This document shows positions 37,136 to 48,980 of a stretch of 64,000 bases of DNA, one piece after another. Under the pieces are notes generated by a model that was not told the origin of the DNA, searched no databases, and worked only from the letters and a program-made list of their open reading frames with translations. Made by a program: the position numbers and the translations under genes. This stretch comes from Holacanthus passer (Eukaryota; Chordata; Actinopteri; Pomacanthidae): contig JAFREQ010000076.1 of assembly GCA_025331565.1 (NCBI GenBank), positions 1 through 64,000 on the forward strand, written 5' to 3'. Within the stretch, counting starts at the first letter, position 1, and every line of letters starts with the position of its first letter.

Positions 37136-37578
37136 TGGTGAAGGGCAGAGGCAAGCCAAATATACTGCATCATCGCCTCATCTTGGAACGACTGCCAATT
37201 GCTTAAACTGGTTTTATAGCTCCCAGTCAGGCAGTGATGTACCAGCTGGTATAAGTTTTATTGTGCTATGTGTGGTCCTCCCAGGGTCTGTCTCCTGAAC
37301 TGCCTCCTCCAAACCAGCAGGGAAACCTGGTAAGCAAACTGGAAGGGGAATGTTTAATGCCATGTACATTTCAGTATCGCGGGGGTTGAAGAAATAGTTG
37401 ACAAAACCTGAGGCTCCCGGGCTTTGCTCAGTGAGGTTTAACTCAAATGTAAGATTGTTTCTGCCTCCAGAAAAGCTCCTCCAATAAGGCCAAGCTGCCT
37501 TACAGGGTTTGGTTACTGGGTATCCTCAAGCAAGTAACTCCCAATCAATTTAGAGTTTTATCTATTCTGAAAAGGAGG

Positions 37579-37611
<33 letters not shown>

Positions 37612-38085
37612 CTGTGTGTGTCTGTGTGTGTCTGTGTGGCTGCTGGAGACTTAACAAAGTAAAAGAAAGAGATATATGAAGACAGACTGACAGGCAGTCC
37701 AGCAGATATGGAGGCAGACAGAGACAGACACAGGGGGGACACTCTTCGGTCATCTGTGCCTTTCTACCTCATCCTTATCTGATCTCCTGAATCACAGGGA
37801 GTTCTCTCTGTACAGTCCTGCACTGACCATCACAGAGAAATGATACCATCCACAGGAGAGCAATACCACTTTAATACATCTGAAAGGCTTCATGTAACTG
37901 CAGCTGCCTTTTATGTGGTTTTTGCTTTCATTTTTGAAACTTATGTGAAATTGATTGTCCATCATTGCTGCACTGTATATGAACAAATCAAAGGTGCTAC
38001 TGTTTAAAATTATGCTTATTTAATTTTGTTTCTTTAATCGTTACATTTATTCATGCTGACGACGACAATGACAATGTCGGTCGAT
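37136..38085. other. KLHL23 downstream region / 3' UTR, with (GT)n tract
   Basis: Probably contains the KLHL23 3' UTR, but no canonical AATAAA is evident. A compound GT/TCTGTGTG tract lies at 37583-37636. Confidence 0.4.
37583..37636. repeat. (GT)n with TCTGTGTG variants
   Basis: About 28 bases of GT followed by three TCTGTGTG-type units. Confidence 0.9.
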
Positions 38086-38089
38086 CAAT

Positions 38090-38560
38090 CACTTCTGCTT
38101 CAGACTGCTCAACAACTATTGGATGGATTTGCATACAGTTTGTACAGAGAGTACTCATTGAGGATGAAGCCCAGGAATTCTGGTGATCCCCTGTCTACAT
38201 CTAGCACCACCAGCAGATTGACTTATTAGTTTTTTAGTGGCATGCCTCAACAACTATTGGATGGCTTGCCATGGTTATTTGAAATAGACATTCGTCCCCC
38301 CAGGATGAATTGTACTCCCTTTGGTGATCCCTTAACTATGGTGCCACCATCAGGTTAACATTTCAATTTGTGCAGTTGTGCAGACCAAATACACATGCAA
38401 AACTAAAATGGTTAATACGGCAAACAACCTGCTCAACATATGTATTCTCATTGTGAGTGTGTTAGCATGTTGCTGAAAGCAGTGCTGAAGTACTTCATAG
38501 AGTTGCCAGCAGGACTGTACTCATTGTATTGTTCTAACTTAGATGAAGTTGATTGTCTAC
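38090..38560 (+). repeat. Dispersed percomorph repeat (GATCCCCTGAC / CCACCATCAGGT family), copy 2
   Basis: Has CAACAACTATTGGATGGATT, GTGATCCCCTGTCTACATC, a second CTATTGGATGGCTTGCCATG, GGTGCCACCATCAGGTTAAC and GTGTTAGCATGTTGCTGA. The order is the same as in the 50.8 and 62.9 kb copies. Confidence 0.7.
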
Positions 38561-39479
38561 CTCTGCCATATTGCGTAATCAAACTCAGTGTGACTATTTC
38601 AATTTTATACTTTAGTCAATTTATGTATTTCTGTTTTTGTAAACATGTTTAATATACTGGTTAAAATCTAATTTGACTATTCTTTGGAGTACTGTTTGAT
38701 GTTTGAATGACAGCAAGCCTAACACTAATTTTATTATTAAATTTATTATGAATGAAGATTAATGACTGATATGGAAATGGATTTGTTGCTTTCGAAATAT
38801 CATTAGTTCAATGCAATTCAAGGCTGTACGTCTTCAGTCTGTGGTGTTTTAAACTGCAGAAAGAAGGTGTCTTTATCAAGGCACTGAAGGGTGACACATA
38901 CTAATTATACCTGGGAATAGCAAATATGGCATTGCCTGCAATATAGCAAATATGCCTTTGTAAATTGTGTGAAACCCTATTAGGTATGCACAGAACCCAG
39001 TCAGAGCTAACATGACAAATGCTTACCCTTTTCTACCAATTACTCTAAAGTCTATGCTCATTGTTCTCTTTGACAATAATGGCCCAGATCTAAATCTCCT
39101 TGACCCATTTCATTTCAAGTTCCACTGCTCTACTCTGATGGCTGAATACCAGCCTCTTTCTCTGCTCTGTCTTCCAAGTTTGGTGCCCTCTGCAGCACAG
39201 CCTGCATGAGTAATGAACAGAAGCCGCCAGGGGATGGCAGTGTTGCTCCATGCTGAATCCGTGAATGGACGTGACACGAAAATACATAGTCTGTGTGAGT
39301 GAGAATGGTTTGCACCATGCTCTTTTGAGTTTTTCTTACATTTTGAAAGCAAACTCAGAGGAACTTTGCTCTTGACAAGCAAGGACACGAACAATTGTAA
39401 AATCAATGAAAGAGCTGATGGACAAGAGAATCTAGGTGAATTAAGTTTGGATGTAGCCCGAGCAAGTGTCCATCCTTCA

Positions 39480-39740
39480 TCGGTTGTGTGGTGGAGGGTA
39501 AAGCCCCCTCATCCAAACTGCTTTCACTCATTCAGTTTAAGCATGTACATTCACAACTTTCTCAAAATCTTTTCTCAGGTTGCCCTTGAGCAAGGCTCTT
39601 AACCCTGAGCAGCTACAGTGAATACATCTGTGGGTGCTTTACTGAAGTTGCAGGTGACTCTAAAATTGCTAAGCAGCCCCCCTCAGCCCTACAGCACACT
39701 GCATCTGGGGAGCAATGTGTCATCCTATATTTCACCCACA
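39480..39740 (+). repeat. SINE-like repeat tail
   Basis: TTGCCCTTGAGCAAGGCTCT followed by TAACCCTGAGCAGCT is the hallmark of a common teleost tRNA-derived SINE body. A related TTTAAGCAAGGCCCTTTAAC appears near 53.4 kb. Head and boundaries are unclear. Confidence 0.45.
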
Positions 39741-40029
39741 AAGGCTGATAGCTAATATTTTTTTGTGTATTACCTGTTTACTAGATGTTTTTGTTGTATG
39801 TATCGATTGTGGCGATAATGGCGAGCCATCGTGGCTCAAGAGGATAAAGGGGTTGAGGGACTTGAGTATGAGCAGATAAGATCGGTGGTTACTGGTTGTC
39901 AATAGAGGGTGATAAAGGTCAAACATGATTTAAAGTCACAAAGAAGAAAATGACGACGGACATAAGACACTTCTTTTACAAACCACTATTCCACTCGTAA
40001 TTCAAACCTCATTCCACTCATATTTCCTC

Positions 40030-40425
40030 CTTTCATCTCTCCTCTCGTCACAGCTCTGCTCAATGCCCTGATCCTTGTTGTTTTCGCCCACTTAAAGCTG
40101 ATAATGAAATGTATGCACTGGGCGAAGCAGGCGATTAATCAGAGCAGATGTGTATCTAGGTGAGTGCCAGAGCAAGTCTCTGGAGCGCAGCGGCCTGACG
40201 GCTCAAACTCCACGCTGACTTTAGTAGGGAAGCCGAGCCCTCGCCTCTCACCCCGTGGCTGTCATTGCCAACGTATGTGCCAGCCTGCCTTATTACAATT
40301 AATTAGCCGGTGCCGAAATGTCCTCACACTTCAGAGGCGATCATGTCTCATCTCAGCCAACGAAAAGGCTGCTGGTGGGCTGTTGTCATGTTTGCTGGCC
40401 TGATAAATCTGGGATGACAATTTAG
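40030..40425. promoter_or_regulatory. Candidate conserved non-coding element 1
   Basis: Unique-looking, compositionally balanced 400 bases in AT-rich flanks, with ACAATTAATTAGCC, AGGCGATTAATCAGAG and GCCTGATAAATC, which fit homeodomain cores. No frame, splice pattern or repeat explains it. Conservation is inferred, not shown. Confidence 0.3.
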
Positions 40426-41519
40426 TAGCACAATATCATGGTTTTATCCTTAAAGAAACATCACAGTGATCTTCCTGTGGTATTTTACATTGAAATGAGA
40501 ATATTGTGGTGTAGAATAGTTTGTTCATTGTCCTCAATAGAAATTTTGGCAGCCTTATGATATTTTCTGTCCTTCATAATATTCATATAATACTATCACA
40601 ATCATTTCTGTCATATTAATAATAGTGATAAACATAATTGATACAGCACCTTAAATGGGAAAAAACTATACAGGCAAATATTGCAGGGTTTTTTTTTAGG
40701 AAGATTGATAAGTGATTTCAAATATGTTATTGATTCTGAACTGTAGTAGTTTATTTTATCCTCATCATACTCATCTCTTATAGTATATCTCTGTAATATT
40801 CCTGAAATCTTTATCCAGTGCTTCACATAATTCATGGTTTCATTCTTCTAAACTGTGTCTGTTTACAATTCATCTTCCTGAGGTTCTGCAATTAGTCTGT
40901 TGGTGTTAGCCGAAATATTCTCAAACGTTGCTTGCCTTATGCCTTAAGATTAATTTCGGCTTTTGAGCTGAATTTCACTCAGTGAACTCATCACACAGAT
41001 TCAGACTTTCCAGGAGTTGGCAAGAGCAGGTGCCATTTCTTAGCTGATCAGTTGAAATGGAAATGATAATAAAACCAGTTTTTGGTCCAAAGTGTGTAAG
41101 TGTTACTGTAACCTAACCTTAAACATGGATCAAATGAGAACATGTAATGAGGAGTTGCTTGTAGTGACAGACCTACATAGATCTGATTCTACAGATCCCA
41201 TTAGCTCTATAACTTTAACTTGAACAAAACCTGAACTTTACAAACTTTAAGCTATGGTTAAGATTTATTGTTTTACTATTTTGTAGCAAGATACATTTTA
41301 AACATGCATGGCAGGGAACATTAGAAAAATGAAATTTAATGTAATGCAGAGCTTTGCAGAATCGGCAGCATTCTCATCTGGTGATAGGGCTGCCAAAGCT
41401 TCATGTAGGTTGAACTTTGAATCTGAGGTTTTAAATGTCTTTATTGTTCACTGAAGCCAGGAAACAAACAAACAATATGAAAACGCAAATTCAGTTGATC
41501 AAAAAGGCAATTATAGGCT
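40426..41519. other. Intergenic AT-rich DNA, nothing seen
   Basis: No supported gene, repeat or RNA feature. Short frames have random composition. Confidence 0.5.
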
Positions 41520-41790
41520 ATTTCCCACTCCTATTCATGTTGTGGGGACATAAATCACATTGTGGGGATTTGTCTTCCTTTTGGGGACCAAACACAAGTG
41601 CCCATAACATAAATCATTAAATTGTAGGGTGATGACTTGGGCTAAGGTTAGGTTTAGGTGAAGGTAAGGATTAGGGTTCGGCAAGTAGTGGTTATGTTAG
41701 GATATGTCTCCAGGAAATCAATGTAAATCAATGTAATGTCCTCTGGAGTGATGGAAACACAACCGTGTGTGTGTGTGTGTGTGTGTGTCT
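41520..41790. repeat. GGGGAC-type dispersed repeat bounded by (GT)n
   Basis: Contains TTGTGGGGACATAAATCACA, GGGGATTTG, TTTTGGGGACC, a telomere-like GTTAGGTTTAGG / GATTAGGGTT section, GTCTCCAGGAAATCAATG and then a (GT)n tract at 41765-41788. It is an abundant teleost element; a related copy lies at 54100-54310. Confidence 0.6.
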
Positions 41791-43513
41791 GAGGGTGAGG
41801 ATGTCTTGAGTGACAGTGATTATAAGTTCACAGAGGTACAGATGAGCAGAGAATAAATGACAGCCTGCAGAGAAGGAAATGAAGGGAAAAAGAAGTCTGC
41901 CGGTACCTTCATTTACTTAATGCCGTGTGGTAGGATACATGAGATGAACCGAGCTTAATTCTAACCACGAAATAACTTTATCATTTGGTGTTTCCTTGCA
42001 GAACTGGCCTACATCTCCCTGGGTGCTGCTCAGCCAAACGAAACTAAGGCAAATATCTGCTGCACATCAGAAATCTAATGGTATTTTTAGTTCCCACACA
42101 TCCACAAACTCATCCTTTAGAAGCAAATTGTTTTTCCCACTGACAAGCAATGCATCACACCGACTTCGAGATGATGTCAGCGAGTGTGTGGTGGGGGTCA
42201 GTACGGGCAAGAAAAAAAACACCTTTAATACAGACTGAATGTATTTCTGGGATCATGTCGTACAGATGCTGTGAAGATTTAAAGCATGACTCTCTACAAT
42301 TCTCTGTTTCCTCAAATGACCTTGACCTTATGACCTTTCTCAAGGTCATGTGTGTTCTCATTTGTGAGAAGACCTGGTCTTTAAATTTTTATCAAATTCT
42401 GATAAGAGCACAGGGCCTTCACTTGCAAATTATCCTTGCTTCATCTTCTTATTTGCTTTTCTTGTAACATCATTCTGACAGTCCTGCAATACTGTAATGG
42501 TACAATATAGACATCCGGAGAAGCTTATAAACAGGTTCATTATTGGTGCCATGCTGCAGTATAGACAGCCCCCATGTGCAATATCAGATACTTTAAAGCA
42601 ATATCTCACTATTGTAGGACACTTTAACATTTTTGCACACATTCCTCAAACACTGATAACGGCTTCCCCAGGTATCTATAGAGCCTAATTAGCTTTCAGT
42701 TTAAAAAATCTAATCTCATAATCTTCTTTTCTTCAACATACTCGCACCAACGTGAGGATTTTTTTTCTCTGCATGGCATACTTTAAAAGAGGTGTTTTTG
42801 CCTGCACACAGCTCAAAATTTTGTGAGGCTATATTATGATATAACACTTTGAAGTAGGTCCCATGTTTTTCTTATTTTCAGGCAAGGGAAAGGTTGTGGT
42901 TTGGTACAGTGAAGTCAGACATGCTCCAAACCCATTCACCACCCTGACCTCCAAACCGTCGCTTTCCACCTTACTACATACACAACACTGTTTCCTGCAT
43001 TAAAGTTGGTAGAAATTGTGACATGCAGAATCGTCGCTACATAGTTATAACAGTCTGCTAGCGGTGTTGTTGTAATCAAATATAATCATATGTCAAAATT
43101 GCTGTATATATTTGTTTTTTTCATTTAAATATAGCACTTTGTCTTTCCTATTACATACTGGTAAACATTGTGCTTTATAAGCTGTGCTTCAACTAATGTT
43201 TGTCATTATTTTTCAATTTCCTCTCCCAAGAGCTGAGAAAGGATCGAAACAGAAACACTGCTGTGTTGCATAAGTTGTCAAGACATATTTGACCAGTAAA
43301 AGATCCCAGAAGCCGTCTCAGCCTACAGGGATGGACAATATACTGTAACATGTAACTGATGACAATTTTATAATATATACATTTTTCTCGTATGTCTGCA
43401 GTTTTACTCCAAGGAAAGGCTTGAAGAAAGGAGAAAGGAGAAGAAAGGACATTACCCGAGTGGGACTGAAATGACAAAAACCAATACCATGAGATACAGT
43501 CACACTTTGTAAA
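41791..43513. other. Intergenic DNA, no gene seen
   Basis: No supported gene. The part at 42890-43090 resembles a further teleost repeat (marks GTTTCCTGCATTAAAGTTGG and ATTGTGACATGCAGAATCG), but I cannot confirm it from within the window. Confidence 0.4.
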
Positions 43514-43945
43514 TTGAGAAAAAAATGTATATATTCTATATATTGTACAGCCCTGTTAACCAAGTGTGAAATGTTTGTAGAGGTCTTCGGACTGAAGCCT
43601 GCAGAGCTTGACATCGAGCAGGACAAGGCCCCCTGGGAGATCTGCCACCAAGGGAACTCTTCCACAAGTGGAGGTGACCAAGCAGAACCACTGAACAGGT
43701 TGGTGAGATTCTCATTCTTGAACAGTTCTGTTGCTCGCTGTCACCAGAGGTCACAGTACGGGTCAAGGAACATGATCAGGAAATGGCGCACACACATTTA
43801 CAAAACTGAAACAGAAACCGAGACCTTCTTCTGTGAGACCCAGCTGAACCCCGGTGGAGCCAGAGGAAAGCCTTGGGGGTCTGTGGGGTTCTGTTTCAGA
43901 TCCAGGTTGAGGTGGTATCAACGCAGAGAAATAGCCAGCATATAG
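43514..43945 (+). pseudogene. Possible LINE (L1/Tx1-like) ORF1 remnant
   Basis: A 143-codon open frame, the longest without another explanation in the 3' half. Its part EVFGLKPAELDIEQDK, then later RFSF, vaguely recalls the central region of fish L1-type ORF1 proteins, but the match is weak and the frame continues into unrelated-looking sequence. It also contains the 17-base match to a cDNA-synthesis primer discussed in the findings. It could equally be a chance open frame. Confidence 0.2.
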
Positions 43946-44539
43946 TTCTTCATCTCCATTTTTGTCACTGTTGGCAGGAGGACACATCAGTCCAGAATGT
44001 AGAAGGTTGCACAAAAGAAAGTAAATAAAGTGCCCTCTGGGGTGCCCTTCCTGTGGACAAAATGTGATGCAGTGTTATACACGTAGACAGCCCTATGCGA
44101 GAAAAGAATTTTTTCACCTTACATTCATCACGACTTTCTGTGTGCTGGTTTCCCACCACTGGTCCCAGGAGCAGGCTCAGTATCAGGAGTGGGACAGGCT
44201 GTAGTACAGAAGAAGTAGAACCCCATGTTCAAAGTCAGAAAGAGAGATTTGCCCACCCTCTACAGTCTTGTCTTTCCTCAGGAGAGGTTTGTGTGATAGA
44301 TGACACTAGATGAAAATGGAGATGACTACTGAGTAGATGAGACAAAAAATGGAGACAAGGTGGCGTACATCACAGATGGATTGGGTTGCATCAGCTATTT
44401 GTACATTCATTATGAAGTTTGTGCCTAAAGTCATTAAGTTCCAGAAAACATTGATTTACTAAATCATTACTATATTGTTTTTATAATAGCAATGTGAAAA
44501 GTGATGATGTAATGTGAAAGGGATCACTTGTGGTGTTGG

Positions 44540-44910
44540 CCCTGCAGAGAATTTACCACCCGGCTCTGCAGCTCATTGTTTAGCTGTCTGATCTGCAACT
44601 TTACTGTGTTGGTTCACTCTCACAGCTCTCATTGTTATCGACCACATCAGGCAGCTGTTTGCAGCAAAAAAAAAAAAAAAAAAAAAAAAAATCCACTGTA
44701 CACAACCTGCTGAGCAACAAATGACAGCCAAACTCTGTCAGCGACTAGCTTTGAACATAATGGAGCATTAAGCAGCTAAAGAGCGACATATTTCCCTGAG
44801 GCATTGGTTGAGACCAAAAAAGAGCTGAAGGTAAATGAATACTGGACTTTGCCCAGTGGCCAGAAACACCTCTCCACATGAATGATAATTTTGTTGTTGT
44901 TTTGTTATTT
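44540..44910 (+). repeat. Dispersed teleost repeat, copy B, with internal poly(A)
   Basis: Marks CAACTTTACTGTGTTGG, CCACTGTACACAACCTGC, GGAGCATTAAGCAGCTAAAG and ATATTTCCCTGAGG run in the same order as the copy at 34440-34920. An A-run of about 24 bases (44667-44690) replaces the section that reads GTGAAAAAGG in the other copy. Confidence 0.65.
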
Positions 44911-45149
44911 TGTTTTCCAAAAATGCACCCGGTGTATTTCCCTCAGAGAACTGGGTACGTTCACATGCAAACCTGACGGTTACACAGACACATTACACGG
45001 TTGTTTTGTTCAGGCTGCAGGTGAGAGAGATGCTTCTGTGTGAGTTCATGTCTACAAAGAATCCCTCTGACACCCCGCAGTTACAGGCCCTCATGCCACC
45101 ACACCTGTTTCAGGAGAGGCCAGGTTTCTTCAACCTTAATAGAAAAAGG

Positions 45150-45620
45150 TCTCTCTAGCACAGAATCAATTTTAGCAGCTTACCTGGGTGATGCTGTCAT
45201 CTTCAGAAACTCATGGCGAGAGCACTCATTCACATGGAGGACATCTTGCAAAAGATCAAACTGTCAGGTCTCGCCATAAATCTAGAAAAGTTCTCTCCGG
45301 GAGTTGAAAGTTACATTTGGGTCCTGAAGAAGAGTGTTTTCAGACAAGAGGACGAAATGGAGGCAACCAGAAAGTGGCACATAAAACCAGTTGACAGTAA
45401 CGGATGTTTTTGGCCCTGGTGGGCTAGTATTGCTTTTTTTTCTTTTTCAAAAGAATTCGCTGCCCTTTTGTCTCACCGCTACCAATAAAACCAAGCTGGC
45501 CTGGGGTGAAGAGCACGAGAGGGCATTCATGAATGTCAAAGAAGTCCCCTGCAATGAATCTGTGCTTCTGAGCCTCAACTTTGATCTGCCCCTACATCCA
45601 AACAGATGCCCCTCATAAAA
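45150..45620 (+). mobile_element. Degenerate Ty3/Gypsy-type retrotransposon polymerase fragment
   Basis: Two overlapping frames show a reverse-transcriptase end and the start of the RNase H region. One frame has AYLGDAVIF at the polymerase active site, where the family has Tyr-Leu-Asp-Asp, so a catalytic Asp is replaced by Gly. The following helix continues in another frame, evidence of a frameshift near 45.21 kb. Further on, LSGLAINLEKF, then LAWGEEHERAFMNVKE and LLSLNFDLPLHPN, recall the Gypsy connection/RNase H segment. The gag, protease, integrase and LTRs were not found. It is a dead fragment and not a host gene. Confidence 0.7.
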
Positions 45621-45689
45621 GCAGGGTCCTATTGCTCTTAATTGCTTTTCATAGAATTGGATATTACTTTACCATATGCTACAAAAAAG

Positions 45690-46140
45690 TGAGTAGTTAC
45701 TAAGGAACGGGTGAGGAACAAACTAATAATTTATGAATCGTTAATGAGAAGTTGAATAACTCTGATTCGAAGACTATATAGTAGGCGATGATGAGTTACT
45801 AGAGAACCCCTTCATGATTATTAAAAAGGGTAAGTAATGGTAAGGTAGTCATGTGGTAATGAGGGACCACTTAGTAACTACTTAGTTTGATGTATCACCT
45901 TATTTGAGGGGGCACAAAAAGAGTAAGTAATAGTAATGAATGAGTCGTTACCATTTTGCGCCATTTGGCGGCTCATTCACAGTTAATCAGGAACAACTCA
46001 TGAAGAAAGTAGCTGTTATTTCGTTTCACAGATATTTATGTCCTAATCATTACCTAATGAGTCATAAATATAGTATCGTCAAGTCTTTTCTCTAGTAACT
46101 CATTATCTACTAATTCATAAGCCGCTTAAGTTCATAGGTG
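45690..46140. repeat. Palindromic dispersed repeat (GATGAGTTACTAGAGAA family)
   Basis: GATGATGAGTTACTAGAGAA at about 45787 is mirrored by CTCTAGTAACTCATTATCTA at about 46092 on the opposite strand, with ATTTATGAATCG / AATTCATAAGCC outside them. The element reads as a stretch of short TAGTAA/ATGAGT modules. Confidence 0.6.
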
Positions 46141-46269
46141 GCACCTGCAGCCTGAACAAGACAGCTGTGTAATGATGGTTGATGGATTTCCTGTAATAGG
46201 GAAATACATTGTGCCCATTTGTTTGCCAGCAACCTGCCATCACAGCAAAGGTGAGAAGGTCTACATTCA

Positions 46270-46345
46270 ATGGCTATATAGTACATAATGATGAGTTACT
46301 GGAGAGCAGACTTTCCCTTCATGATGATTAAAAAAGGTAAGGCGA
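46270..46345 (+). repeat. Partial second copy of the 45.77 kb repeat
   Basis: TGGCTATATAGTACATAATG, then ATGAGTTACTGGAGAG and CTTCATGATGATTAAAAAAG repeat the segment at 45770-45842 in the same orientation, with a few substitutions and a short insertion. Confidence 0.65.
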
Positions 46346-48480
46346 GGCAATTACACTTGCTGGCAGATTTTGTTTTTGGTTTGTTAAAGGATTTTATGAT
46401 CTGTGGCAGTTCAAGCTGGGGGCCAGGGGTGCCAACGCCAATTTATTAGTTTGTTGTTGTGGCCATGTCATCCCTATTTGTCACAGAGTTTTCTCAGCGG
46501 AGCAAAACTACGCCCCTTAGGATTGTAACATCTGCTAAATGTCAGCCACTGTGTGGTCATACATGGTATTCAAGTATTAATGCAATCTATCAAAGAGAGG
46601 ACAGGTGAAAGTTGGCATCCTAAAAAATAGTTAAGGATGATCACATGTGGTCACTGTCGTGCCATCGTAAAACTGTGACTGGGCAAGCTGGTGGAAAACA
46701 CGTGTTGCGAAATTAGTCATATTCTTCTTTGAAATGATACAACCTGCTTGTTTTCCACTGTTGTTAATGAGCTCTGGCATTTGTGTAAGACTCGTCTGAT
46801 AGCATCGATCGAGGTCTGTCAACAAACAAACAAACGGACCATCACAGAGACACGTGCAGTGGGGCATTTATGGATACTTCATCTGCATGAAAGAAAGGAA
46901 AATGGGCTTTGACTTGAAGTTACGTGAGTCACATACACCCTCTCTGTCTCTGTGCCATCTGTCTGTCCATCTCTTTGCTCCCTGGTTTCCCTCCTGTTGG
47001 TTAAATGTGTCTCTGTGTGTGTTTAGCTCCTTAACAAGACCGCAGCAAGCGAGTCATATTGCTGCTGGTTGTTTGCCCGGACACTGAAGCTGTTGTGTTA
47101 TTGTGTGCTTTCGCCATTGAACCCAGTTGCAGAGACAGTGTGCAGGGCTCTGAGTAATTTGAATTTTTTTTGGTTGGTTCAACCATTGGTTGTTCAATCA
47201 CCTGTTGACTGTGTGATTTGTGAATGAGCCTATAATAAGTAGGTAATAGGCTTAAAGTAACAGGAACATTGCAGGCCTTGTCAGCTGAGATAAGAGTGTG
47301 TGAGTTATGTGTTTGACTCAGGTATTAATACTTCTTGATAGGAGCATAAACTTTTAGTGATCAGTGATCCAAGCAACAGTAAGTTGGTTCTCTTCATTGC
47401 CTTGTTTGACCATAGCCATAATAGTAGTGATGCACAGTTTACATAGCAAAAGAAATACTTGACTATTACTTTGAGATACTTTGTCTGGTTCTCTGATTTA
47501 CTTAAACAAACAGAACTAAAGAAAGCTGTGAGGAAAATAAGTCGGTACATTTACTTAAATACAGTACCATTTTGAATTCACTAGCTCTTGCATTTTGCAT
47601 CTTCTACTTCGACCTCTCCTTCTCTACATTTTAGAGGCAACTACTAATCGCCACTTTCCAAGCTATTGCTATCGGCTGAACTTGGTTCCTATAGTGGCTG
47701 ATGGCTGTGCGGCCTCCAGCGGTCATGTGGGATGCACGTCACTGTTTTGCGTGGAGCCTCCAAACACAAAGCACAAAAAGAGATCATGTATTTTAAATGA
47801 AAGTTAAATTTATATAAGACCATTTTAATTGGAAATTATGAGCATGATATGGTTGGTTGTGAATTCATTAGCTGACATGTTAATGCATCAGTAATAATAA
47901 TATAATACATAACAACATGACAGAAGCCATTGAGCCTAAATAAACAGCACCTTTAATTTTAATGCTTTAAGTATTAAAAGTAAAACTAAGTAACTCTAAT
48001 CCTAAGTTCATTTGAATATTTCCTTCACTGTGTGAGCCTGTGTGTGTTTTCTGATGCCATCCCATATTCATGTGGGTGGCATAATTGGTCAGTTTTGATG
48101 GCCACTGCATCATCAGGGGAATGATGGTAGGATTGTCCAAGTGAATTTCAGGCTCCTTTTCTTTGGCAAACTTAATGAGCGTGTCTGCAAATACTTAGTT
48201 GGCACAACCCACGTAGATTTTTTTAAAAAAAAAAGTATTTAACCAGGGACGTTAAACAGAAAATACAGAGTCCAGATTTTCATGCTGAAAGTCAAAGCTG
48301 CCACAGAGCAAAGTCAAGTCACCTCTGGGGAATCACGAAGAGCAGCTCCACCAGTCTCTTCACTGTCGTCCTAAAGTTCATTTTCAACCTCCTCGTCTCT
48401 CACCAACACAGAAGGTATGTAAGTCCAAATGACAGGTCTGGGGCCAAAAGCACCGTAGGGCCCACCGTACTGACCTGGTC
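46346..48480. other. Intergenic DNA, no gene seen
   Basis: No credible exon or RNA gene. The part at 47310-47640 may be a very old repeat of the AGTGGTGGAAGAAG type read in reverse, but the match is too weak to claim. Confidence 0.45.
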
Positions 48481-48539
48481 ACTTTTGGAAATAAGAAGGA
48501 ATTTGATGCACAACACCAGGACTCCCAAATTGATTATTA

Positions 48540-48980
48540 AATATTTAGAAACCCTAATCATTCAATATTTTTCACAATATGAGCACAGAGTGACACTTGG
48601 CACAGAAAGTCAGTCAATTAAGGGAACTTGGGATCCTAGTACCATTTTCTACCTTAACAATACAATACAATAGGTGTTTGCTTTTGGCCCCTGTCCCACC
48701 ATTAAGTTTCAGTTTTGGCCCTCGAAGGGAAAAAGTTCAGGCGCCTCTGATTTTTACAAACAAGAAACAGAAAACATAAAATGCTATTTAGCCTCAGCAA
48801 TGCTGGTAGGCGGATTCTGTTACCTTTGGCCAGAACCAGGCTAGCCGTTTCCCCCTGCTTCCAGTCTTGGTACTAAGCTAAGCTAATCGACCCTTGGCTC
48901 TGACTCACAGAAGAAGTATCGATCTTCTCATTTAACTCTGGGCAAGAGAGCAAATAAGTGTATTTTGTTGAAGATGGGGG
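48540..48980 (-). repeat. Second, longer copy of the foldback repeat family
   Basis: Shares GTCAGTCAATTAAGGGAACT, TTGGGATCCTAGTACCATTT and TAACAATACAATACAATAGG with 24336-24410. It then has the interior missing there (GAACCAGGCTAGCCGTTTCC, TACTAAGCTAAGCTAATC) and ends with TCGATCTTCTCATTTAACTC and GCAAATAAGTGTATTTT. Confidence 0.7.

Noticed and set aside
36743..37159. 138-codon minus-strand frame opposite the last KLHL23 exon
   Set aside because: Shadow of the Kelch-coding frame on the plus strand.
41640..41700. TTAGGG-like words suggesting an interstitial telomere
   Set aside because: Only degenerate single words inside a dispersed repeat; no tandem TTAGGG array.
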